From JAAFHS01 sp031396505 (lineage in GTDB: Bacteria > Pseudomonadota > Alphaproteobacteria > Rhodobacterales > Rhodobacteraceae), in assembly GCA_031396505.1 (NCBI GenBank), contig JANNKX010000065.1, forward strand, positions 1 through 9,958: DNA of 9,958 bases, written 5' to 3'. Positions within the stretch are counted from its first letter, which is position 1. Each line of letters opens with the position of its first letter. The position numbers were made by a program, and so were the translations under genes. Shown here piece after piece: positions 1-5,981 of the stretch. Below the pieces are notes generated by a model. The model was not told the origin of the DNA. It did no database searches and saw nothing but the letters and a program-made list of their open reading frames with translations.

Positions 1-120
1 CCGTTGCGCGACATCATCGGGCCAGACCTTGATGCTGGTCACATCCATTGGTTCGATGCCTATGCCGAGGTGCATGATCTGAATGTGGCCGCGGCATTGA
101 GGGCGCATGGCCATGGCTGA
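1..120 (+). CDS. C-terminal fragment of an unidentified protein
   Basis: An open frame enters from the left edge and ends at TGA 118–120, giving the last 39 residues of a protein (starts PLRDIIGPDLDAGH, ends ALRAHGHG). The stop overlaps the start of the following CoxE-type gene by about 14 bases, so the two are probably co-transcribed and translationally coupled. I do not recognise the fragment. CoxE-type genes usually follow a MoxR/CoxD-type AAA ATPase. Another possible neighbour in molybdenum-enzyme clusters is a MobA-like nucleotidyltransferase, since the tail reading EVHDLNVAAAL faintly recalls how such proteins end. Neither idea can be supported from 39 residues. Confidence 0.6.
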   Translation, partial: PLRDIIGPDLDAGHIHWFDAYAEVHDLNVAAALRAHGHG

Positions 121-1387
121 CTACGCGCCCTTGCTGCTGCCCGAAGATGGCAAGCTGGCCCATAATATCACGCATTTCGCCCGCGCGCTGCGTAAGGCGG
201 GCATCCCGATCGGGACGGGGCGGGTGGTGGATGCGATCCGCGCGGTCGAGGCAGCGGGGTTTTCGGCGCGCGAGGATTTCTTCTGGACGCTGCACGCCTG
301 TTTCGTCAGCCGCCCTGAACAGCGCAGCGTGTTCGGGCAGGTGTTCCGGCTGTTCTGGCGCGATCCGCAATATCTTGAACACATGATGTCCTTGCTGATC
401 CCGGCGGTGCGCGGCGTGCAGGAGGACCGGCGCGCCGATGCCGCCGAACGGCGCGCGGCAGAGGCCTTGCTGGATGGAGCAGAGGATCGATTGCCGCGCC
501 CCACCGAGCCGGAAGGTCAAGCGGATCAGATCGAGATCGATGCGACAACGACGATGTCGCAGGAGGAACGGCTGAAATCCCTGGATTTCGAACAGATGAC
601 GACGGACGAGGTGGCGCAGTCCAAGCGGATGCTGGCGCGGCTGTCGCTGCCCGTCAAACCCCTGAAGTCGCGGCGCAGCGTATCGGCGCACACTGGGGCG
701 CAGATCGACCTGCGCCGCACCCTGCGGGCCAGTCTGCGGCAGGGCGGCGAGATCACGCGGCTGGTGCGCAAGGCCCCTGCGATCCGCTGGCCCAATCTGG
801 TGGTAATCTGCGATATCTCAGGCTCGATGTCGCAGTACAGCCGGATGGTGCTGCATTTTCTGCATGCGGTCGCGAACCGCAAAGGGCAGGGCTGGGCGCG
901 GGTGCATGGCTTTACCTTTGGCACGCGGCTGACGAACATTACCCGGCATCTGCGCAACCGCGATGTCGATGCGGCCCTCGCACGCGCGGGGGCCGAGGCG
1001 CAGGATTGGGCAGGGGGCACGCGGATCGGGGCCTGCCTGCATGATTTCAACCGCGACTGGGGCCGCCGCGTGCTGGGGCAGGGGGCGGTGGTGTTGCTGA
1101 TCACTGACGGGTTGGACCGTGACGATGCAGGCGATCTTGCGCTGGAAATGGAGCGGCTGCATCTGTCCGCCCGACGGCTGATCTGGTTGAACCCGCTGTT
1201 GCGATGGGAGGGATTTGCACCCAAGGCTATGGGCATACGCGCAATGCTGCCGCATGTGGACAGCTTTCGCGCCAGCCATTCGATTGCATCGCTGGAGGAT
1301 TTGGCTGCGACCATCGGGCGGGCGGATGACGCGGGTGAAAAGGTGCGGCTTATGCGGGCGATTTCGGGGGGTGGCGAGAAAAATTGA
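107..1387 (+). CDS. CoxE-type VWA domain protein (molybdenum hydroxylase maturation)
   Basis: 426-residue VWA protein of the CoxE family. These proteins work with a MoxR-type AAA ATPase (CoxD) in maturing molybdenum hydroxylases such as aerobic CO dehydrogenase; that role is known for the family and inferred here. The N-terminal part (about residues 18–95, HFARALRKAGIPIGTGRVVD then FFWTLHACFVSRPEQRSVF) is typical of CoxE. An acidic, low-complexity linker covers about 110–165. The VWA domain begins near 230. Its metal-ion-dependent adhesion site looks intact: DISGS with D236, S238 and S240, then T305 in GGTRIG, then D334 in ITDGLD. There is no signal peptide, so it is probably cytoplasmic. GAGGG at 99–103 lies 3 bases before ATG 107 and 9 bases before ATG 113, so ATG 113 (424 residues) is an equally good start. 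The gene overlaps the preceding frame. Its stop codon lies inside a terminator-like inverted repeat. Confidence 0.88.
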   Translation: MAMADYAPLLLPEDGKLAHNITHFARALRKAGIPIGTGRVVDAIRAVEAAGFSAREDFFWTLHACFVSRPEQRSVFGQVFRLFWRDPQYLEHMMSLLIPAVRGVQEDRRADAAERRAAEALLDGAEDRLPRPTEPEGQADQIEIDATTTMSQEERLKSLDFEQMTTDEVAQSKRMLARLSLPVKPLKSRRSVSAHTGAQIDLRRTLRASLRQGGEITRLVRKAPAIRWPNLVVICDISGSMSQYSRMVLHFLHAVANRKGQGWARVHGFTFGTRLTNITRHLRNRDVDAALARAGAEAQDWAGGTRIGACLHDFNRDWGRRVLGQGAVVLLITDGLDRDDAGDLALEMERLHLSARRLIWLNPLLRWEGFAPKAMGIRAMLPHVDSFRASHSIASLEDLAATIGRADDAGEKVRLMRAISGGGEKN

Positions 1388-1402
1388 CGGCTGTCAATTT
1401 TT
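1379..1402 (+). terminator. Terminator-like hairpin overlapping the coxE-type stop
   Basis: A perfect 10-bp inverted repeat, AAAAATTGAC (1379–1388) and GTCAATTTTT (1393–1402), flanks a GGCT loop. The right arm ends in five T. It has the form of a Rho-independent terminator, but the stem is AT-rich with only three G:C pairs. The stop codon (1385–1387) lies in the left arm, so ribosomes finishing coxE would cover the stem. The symmetry means it could also act on the other strand. Confidence 0.6.
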
Positions 1403-1686
1403 GGAATTATCCTTTATTTTCAACAGGTGAAATGCAAGAAACGGAATCCTGTTAAGACTTTTGAAACATTGTGTGATCGACTTTTGGATATAGTCTGCGG
1501 TCGTGCCCTTGCCTGTGATGCAGCAAAACCTTGCCGGATATCGCATAGCATGCAGGAAAACCCCCCTTGATATCGCATATCAGGCTAGTGTCTGATCTGA
1601 CCGGGGGAACCGAAACCGCACAGCGCGGGTTTCGTAATCGGGTTTTGTACTGGGGACTGTCCCGGTCCAACTGTAAGGATGACATC
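1403..1686 (+). promoter_or_regulatory. AT-richer leader/promoter region of the OmpA-family gene
   Basis: About 285 bases without a convincing gene, visibly AT-richer than the flanks. It should hold the promoter of the OmpA-family gene, since the hairpin at 1379–1402 separates it from coxE. Visible elements: an 8-bp direct repeat GACTTTTG at 1456–1463 and 1479–1486; AT-rich TTGAAA (1461) and TATAGT (1489) hexamers, too far apart (22 bases) for a good sigma70 promoter; an 11-bp direct repeat GATATCGCATA at 1537–1547 and 1569–1579; a 6+3+6 palindrome at 1568–1582; and an 11-bp palindrome GGGACTGTCCC at 1653–1663. The ribosome binding site AAGGA (1675–1679) precedes ATG 1687 by 7 bases. The exact promoter cannot be fixed. 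Confidence 0.45.
1537..1582. repeat. Direct repeat plus palindrome, possible operator
   Basis: GATATCGCATA occurs at 1537–1547 and again at 1569–1579, 32 bases start to start, close to three helical turns. The downstream copy is part of a perfect palindrome, TGATAT-CGC-ATATCA (1568–1582). Spacing and symmetry suit a dimeric regulator, possibly bound at two sites. No specific regulator family can be named from this motif. Confidence 0.4.
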
Positions 1687-3960
1687 ATGAAGCGCCTGCT
1701 TTGCACAACAACTGCCCTGTCGATGGCCCTGTGGCCCATCCAAACGGTGCCCGCCTTCGCGCAGACCCTTGCGGGTGACGGATCGGTGATCGGGCCAGAC
1801 GGATCGGTGCTGTGCGCGCCATCGGGAGATGCGGGCTGTGATCCGAATGATTTCGTGGGGCAGGCGCAGGCCATTCAGGATGCGATGAACGCCGCCGCTG
1901 CAGCCGAGGCTGCTGCAGCAGCGGCGGCGCAACAGGCGGAAGCAGAAGCCGCGGCAGCGGCAGCGGCACAAGCTGATGCGGCGGCGGCGGCACAAGCGCA
2001 GGCCGAGGCGGATGCGGCGGCGGCGGCACAAGCGCAGGCCGAGGCTGATGCAGCGGCGGCAGCACAAGCGCAGGCTGAAGCAGACGCGGCGGCGGCAGCG
2101 CAAGCGCAGGTCGAGGCTGATGCGGCGGCGGCGGCACAAGCGCAGGCCGAGGCTGATGCAGCGGCAGCAGCACAAGCGCAGGCCGAGGCTGATGCAGCGG
2201 CGCAAGCGCAGGCAGAAGCAGATTCGGCGACAGCGGCCCAAGCGCAGGCGGAAGCTGATGCGGCGGCGGCGACACAGGCACAGGCCGAGGCTGATGCAGC
2301 GGCACAGGCGGAAGCAGATGCGGTCGCGGCGGCGCAAGCGCAGGCTGAGGCTGATGCGGCGGCGGCAGAGGAAGCGGCGGCCGCTGTGGCGGCTGCAGAA
2401 GCAGCGGCTGCGGCGCAGGCGGCGGCTGATGCATCGGCCGAAGCTCAGCGTCTGGCGGATGAGGCGGCGGCAGCGGCGGCTGCGGATGCGTCCAACGAGG
2501 CTGCCGCAACGGCTGCTGCCGAAGCGCAGGCTGCGGCAGATGCTGCGGCAGCACAGGCGGCAGCGGCATCAGCGGATGCCGAGGCACAGGCCGTGGCGGA
2601 AGCCGAGGCTGCGGCCGCGGCACAGGCAGCGATCGATGCGCAGGCGGCGCTAGACGCGGAGGCTGCTGCTGCTGCGGAAACGGCGGCTGCGGAAGCGGCC
2701 GCTGCAGCCGAAGCCGCCGCTGCCGAAGGCGCGGTGGTGGAGGCCGTGCCGGAAACGCTGGTGGACCCTGCCACGTTGGTGGACCCGGCGGTATTGCCGG
2801 AACTGGAACCCGAGGCTGTGAGCGCGCTGGACGTGCTGCTGTCGGAACCAACGGCGTCCGAGGCCGAAGTCGAGGGCGCGGCGGTTGTTGCGGCACCAGT
2901 GGCCGCGGCGGCGCTGATCGCGCTGGCACCGGATGCGGCACCGGCGGCTGATGCACCGATCCCGCAAGTTCTGGAACAGGTGATCACCGAAGAAACGCGT
3001 CGGTCAAGCGCCGAAGAGTTTGCGGCGGCCCCTGCGGCCGTGGCACCGGGCGGGCGTCGCAGCGGGCTGTCCGATCTGGAAAAGGTCGGGTTGGTGGTGC
3101 TGGGCGCGATTGTCGTGGGCGCGATCTTGTCGAACGGCAACGAGGTGGTTGATAACAGTGGCGACCGCGTGGTCGTGCGCAACCCCAACGGGCAGTATTA
3201 CGTCTATAAGGACGATGACACGTTGTTGCGTCAGCCGGGGGCAAGTGTGCGCACGGAAACCTATGGCGACGGATCGACACGGACGATTGTGGACCGGGAC
3301 GATGGCACGCAAGTGGTGACGATCCGCGATGCGACGGGCCGTGTGCTGCGCCGGGCAACCTATGACCGGCAGGGCCGCGAGATCGTTCTGATCGACGATC
3401 TGGCCCCGGAAACGCGGATCGACGTCAGCACCCTGCCGCGCCCGTCGCGTCAGCGGGTGACGATTTCGACCAGCGATGGCGATTACGAGTTGAAAACGGC
3501 GCTGGCGCGGCAACAGGCGACGGAACTGGGGCGTAGCTTTAGTCTGCGGCAAATTCGCGAGATTGCGGAAGTGCGGGCCTTGGCTGCGTCAATCGACGTG
3601 GACAGCGTGACGTTTGACAGCGGGTCGGCGGCGATTACGGCGACGGAGGCCGAAGAACTGGCGGATCTGGGTGAATTGCTGAACCAGTTGATCACGTTGA
3701 ACCCGAACGAGATCTTTCTGATCGAAGGGCATACGGATGCGGTGGGGTCGGCATCGTCGAACCTGACGCTGTCAGACCGGCGTGCGGAATCGGTGGCGCT
3801 GGCGCTGACGGAATACTTTGATGTGCCGCCGGAAAATCTGGTGGTGCAGGGGTATGGCGAGGCCGAACTGCTGATCCCGACGTCGGGGGATGAACGGGCA
3901 AACCGCCGGGTTGCGGTGAAGGTGATCACGCCGTTGATGCAGACGGCAGCCCTGCCGTAA
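1687..3960 (+). CDS. Exported OmpA-family protein with long Ala-rich repeat region
   Basis: 757 residues from ATG 1687, chosen because AAGGA lies 7 bases upstream and because it begins a clean signal peptide (MKRLL, hydrophobic core, cleavage after AFA at about 25). The frame stays open upstream to a TTG at 1567, which has no such support. Order: signal peptide; short region with DGS/PDG motifs; alanine-rich, probably helical segment at about 68–350 with 11 tandem Gln-Ala-Glu-Ala-Asp repeats; Pro/Val/Glu-rich linker; hydrophobic glycine-rich stretch at about 467–482; a polar, probably beta-rich part with NPNGQYY, GDGSTRTIV and RDATGRVLRR; and a C-terminal OmpA domain (about 640–750). The OmpA domain has EGHTD with D684 and the LSDRRAESV arginine R699. 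Their spacing of 15 matches the peptidoglycan-binding pair of OmpA. A role tethering the envelope to peptidoglycan is inferred. It is monocistronic between two terminators. I see no eight-stranded OmpA barrel. Confidence 0.85.
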   Translation: MKRLLCTTTALSMALWPIQTVPAFAQTLAGDGSVIGPDGSVLCAPSGDAGCDPNDFVGQAQAIQDAMNAAAAAEAAAAAAAQQAEAEAAAAAAAQADAAAAAQAQAEADAAAAAQAQAEADAAAAAQAQAEADAAAAAQAQVEADAAAAAQAQAEADAAAAAQAQAEADAAAQAQAEADSATAAQAQAEADAAAATQAQAEADAAAQAEADAVAAAQAQAEADAAAAEEAAAAVAAAEAAAAAQAAADASAEAQRLADEAAAAAAADASNEAAATAAAEAQAAADAAAAQAAAASADAEAQAVAEAEAAAAAQAAIDAQAALDAEAAAAAETAAAEAAAAAEAAAAEGAVVEAVPETLVDPATLVDPAVLPELEPEAVSALDVLLSEPTASEAEVEGAAVVAAPVAAAALIALAPDAAPAADAPIPQVLEQVITEETRRSSAEEFAAAPAAVAPGGRRSGLSDLEKVGLVVLGAIVVGAILSNGNEVVDNSGDRVVVRNPNGQYYVYKDDDTLLRQPGASVRTETYGDGSTRTIVDRDDGTQVVTIRDATGRVLRRATYDRQGREIVLIDDLAPETRIDVSTLPRPSRQRVTISTSDGDYELKTALARQQATELGRSFSLRQIREIAEVRALAASIDVDSVTFDSGSAAITATEAEELADLGELLNQLITLNPNEIFLIEGHTDAVGSASSNLTLSDRRAESVALALTEYFDVPPENLVVQGYGEAELLIPTSGDERANRRVAVKVITPLMQTAALP
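1993..2370 (+). repeat. Tandem 36-bp (and 30-bp) coding repeats, 11 copies
   Basis: Eleven consecutive units encode variants of QAQAEADAAAAA. Eight are 36 bp (starts 1993, 2029, 2065, 2101, 2137, 2203, 2239, 2335) and three are 30 bp, lacking two codons (starts 2173, 2275, 2305). All keep frame. The central copies are nearly identical in DNA, while outer copies drift (QAQVEAD, QAQAEADSATAA), as expected from slippage or unequal exchange. Degenerate Ala/Glu/Gln-rich sequence extends on both sides, from about 1888 to 2736. Confidence 0.9.
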
Positions 3961-3982
3961 ACTTTCGCTGGCAAGACATCAG

Positions 3983-4019
3983 CCCCCGCCCCATATTCAA
4001 CGTGGGGCGGGGGTTTTTT
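3983..4019 (+). terminator. Strong Rho-independent terminator of the OmpA-family gene
   Basis: A perfect 11-bp GC-rich stem, CCCCCGCCCCA (3983–3993) with TGGGGCGGGGG (4003–4013), encloses a 9-base loop and is followed by six T (4014–4019). It lies 22 bases past the TAA of the OmpA-family gene. The next gene's start codon (4021) follows the T-run after a single C. Confidence 0.92.
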
Positions 4020-4020
4020 C

Positions 4021-4992
4021 ATGCAAGCGGATCAGATACCGGAAATTGCGATGGCTTGGCTGGGCGAGGGCCGTGGCGTGGCGCTGGCGACAGTGGTCGA
4101 GACATGGGGATCGGCCCCGCGACAGGCGGGCAGTCAGCTGGTGATATCTGACGCGGGCGACATCATGGGGTCGGTTTCAGGGGGCTGTGTCGAGGGCGCG
4201 GTGGTCGTGGAGGCAATGGACGCGATAGCGGACGGGGTGCCACGGGTGTTGACGTTCGGGGTCAGTGACGATGAGGCGTTCGCGGTGGGGTTGGCCTGTG
4301 GCGGGACGATCCGGGTGATGGTGGACCCGGTGCGGGCGGACGCGTTGACGCCGGATTTGTTGGGCGCACTGGTTGCGGCGCGGGCGGAAGGCCGGGCGGT
4401 GGCGATGGTCACGCAGATGGAGGGCTGGCAGCGGGGGCTGGTGGGGGCAGAGGACGCGGCGGTGGCGGCACGGCTGCGGTCTGACAGGTCGGGGATGGAG
4501 GCGGACGGGCGTTTCATTGCGGTGCATAACCCGGCGCTGCGGTTGATCGTGGTGGGTGCGGTGCATATTGCGCAGCCCCTGATGACAATGGCGCGGGCCT
4601 GTGGGTACGCACCCGTGCTGGTGGACCCGCGTGAGGCATTCGGGGCGGCGGAACGCTTTCCCGGTGAGACGATCCTGCATGACTGGCCGGATGCGGCGCT
4701 GGCGGCACTGGCACCGGATGCACGCACGGCGGTCGTGACCTTGACGCATGATCCGAAACTGGATGATCCGGCGATCCGGTATGCCTTGGGGTCGGAGGCG
4801 TTTTATCTGGGTTGTCTGGGATCGCTGCGCACACATGCCAAACGGGTGGAGCGGCTGGTGGCAGCGGGGTTTTCGGGGGCGGATATTGCGCGCATCCATG
4901 CGCCGGTGGGGATGAACATCGGGGCGAAAAGCCCCGCGGAAATCGCGGTCAGCATCATGGCGCAGATCACGGCTGTGCTGAGGGGGGCATGA
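4021..4992 (+). CDS. XdhC/CoxI-family molybdenum cofactor maturation protein
   Basis: 323 residues, full-length XdhC family. These proteins bind molybdenum cofactor and assist its sulfuration and insertion into xanthine dehydrogenase or CO dehydrogenase-type enzymes; the particular target here is unknown. The N-terminal XdhC domain (about 10–75) contains ATVVETWGSAPRQAGSQL and the SVSGGCVEG motif with C56. The C-terminal Rossmann-like domain (about 174–320) begins LIVVGAVHIAQ and continues with THDPKLDDPAI, LGCLGSLRTHAKR and, at about 299–309, NIGAKSPAEIA. All family landmarks I know are present. The start at 4021 keeps the usual N-terminal helix (IPEIAMAWLGEGRG). ATG 4051, with GGAA six bases upstream, is an alternative. 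The only Shine-Dalgarno-like bases for 4021 are the G-run of the terminator's right arm. The gene overlaps the next by ATGA. Confidence 0.9.
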   Translation: MQADQIPEIAMAWLGEGRGVALATVVETWGSAPRQAGSQLVISDAGDIMGSVSGGCVEGAVVVEAMDAIADGVPRVLTFGVSDDEAFAVGLACGGTIRVMVDPVRADALTPDLLGALVAARAEGRAVAMVTQMEGWQRGLVGAEDAAVAARLRSDRSGMEADGRFIAVHNPALRLIVVGAVHIAQPLMTMARACGYAPVLVDPREAFGAAERFPGETILHDWPDAALAALAPDARTAVVTLTHDPKLDDPAIRYALGSEAFYLGCLGSLRTHAKRVERLVAAGFSGADIARIHAPVGMNIGAKSPAEIAVSIMAQITAVLRGA

Positions 4993-5981
4993 AGTTCGGC
5001 GCGGTTCCGCTGCAGGCGGCGCTGGGCGCGGTGCTGGCGCATTCGGCGCATCTGCGCGGCGGGCCACTGCGCAAGGGGCGGGTGCTGACGCAGGGTGATC
5101 TGGCGCGCATGGCGGCGGAAGGCTGGCAGGATGTGGTGGTGGCGCAGCTTGCGCCCGATGACGTGCCCGAAGATATGGCGGCAACGCGGCTGGCGCAGGC
5201 GTTGGTGCCGGGGGATCAGGGGCTGACGGTGACGCAGGCTTTTACGGGGCGGGTGAACCTGAAGGCTGTGGGGCCGGGGATTGTGGCGATGGATGCAGGG
5301 GCCATTCACGCGCTGAACCGCCTTCACCCGGCAATCACGCTGGCGACGCTGCCGCCATTTGCGCGGGTCAGGGCGGGCACGCTGGTGGGGACAGTCAAGA
5401 TCATTGCCTATGCGGTGCCCGAGGCGGCGCTGATCGCGGCCGAAACGGTGGCGCGGGCGGCGATCCGGGTTCTTCCGGTGGTGCGGGCCAGTGCAGGTCT
5501 GCTGATGACCGAGGTGCCGGGGCAGGAAGACAAGCTGACAGCCAAGGGCCGTCGTGCGGTTGAGGCACGGCTGCGGGCGTTGGGGATGACGCTGGCGGGG
5601 GTGGCGACGGTCGCGCATGATGTGGCGGTGATGGCCGATGCGCTGCGCGCATTGCCGGGCGAGATGGTGCTGATCCTGACGGGTTCGGCGACGTCGGATC
5701 TGCATGATACGGGGCCGGAGGCGGTGCGCGCGGCGGGGGGGCAGGTCGCGCGGTTCGGCATGCCGGTTGATCCGGGGAACCTGTTGTTCCATGGCCGCCT
5801 TGGCACGCGTCCGGTGATCGGGCTGCCGGGCTGTGCGCGATCACCTGCGCTGAACGGGGCGGATTGGGTGCTGGAGCGGTATGCCTGCGGGCTGGAGGTC
5901 ATGGACGATGATGTTGCGGGCATGGGGGTTGGTGGGTTATTGAAGGAAATCGCAATCCGACCGCAACCGCGCGAGGGATAG
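4989..5981 (+). CDS. MoeA/Mog-like molybdopterin-binding protein
   Basis: 330 residues from ATG 4989, which overlaps the xdhC stop as ATGA and has GAGGGGGG just upstream; the frame is open further left but the start is clear. The N-terminal region (LRKGRVLTQGDLARM, then APDDVPEDMAA) and the C-terminal MoaB/Mog-type fold (about 160–310) match the MoeA-like molybdopterin-binding proteins found beside XdhC. Binding-loop candidates are LTGSATSDLHDTGPEAV (from about 230) and PVIGLPGCARSPALNG (from about 275). Likely role: handling or modifying molybdopterin during cofactor assembly, inferred from family and context. Many alphaproteobacterial relatives continue into a MobA-like nucleotidyltransferase domain; this one ends at PRPQPREG-like sequence (RPQPREG) with TAG 5979–5981, so that domain is absent. 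The next ATG follows immediately. Confidence 0.87.
   Translation: MKFGAVPLQAALGAVLAHSAHLRGGPLRKGRVLTQGDLARMAAEGWQDVVVAQLAPDDVPEDMAATRLAQALVPGDQGLTVTQAFTGRVNLKAVGPGIVAMDAGAIHALNRLHPAITLATLPPFARVRAGTLVGTVKIIAYAVPEAALIAAETVARAAIRVLPVVRASAGLLMTEVPGQEDKLTAKGRRAVEARLRALGMTLAGVATVAHDVAVMADALRALPGEMVLILTGSATSDLHDTGPEAVRAAGGQVARFGMPVDPGNLLFHGRLGTRPVIGLPGCARSPALNGADWVLERYACGLEVMDDDVAGMGVGGLLKEIAIRPQPREG

Noticed and set aside
526..1314. Long - strand frame opposite the CoxE-type gene
   Set aside because: No recognisable domain. The + strand frame has an intact MIDAS and family motifs, so this is an antisense shadow of high-GC coding DNA.
1422..1453. AACAGG / CCTGTT inverted repeat in the leader region
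   Set aside because: Only 6 bp with a 20-base loop and no T-run; too weak to call as a hairpin or operator.
1567..1686. 40-codon upstream extension of the OmpA-family gene from TTG 1567
   Set aside because: The extension overlaps the palindrome, has no ribosome site, and would bury the signal peptide that begins cleanly at ATG 1687 behind a good AAGGA.
1993..2370. CRISPR-like array suggested by regular repeats
   Set aside because: Units are contiguous without unique spacers, stay in frame and encode a regular peptide, so they are coding tandem repeats.
1685..2956. Large proline-rich - strand frame of about 420 codons opposite the Ala-rich repeats
   Set aside because: It results from GC-rich alanine codons read in antisense. 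It has no family motif and no ribosome site, and it lies opposite the well-supported exported OmpA-family gene.
4177..5184. 335-codon - strand frame opposite xdhC and the molybdopterin-binding gene
   Set aside because: Arg/Pro/His-rich composition typical of antisense frames. Both + strand genes carry clear family motifs.
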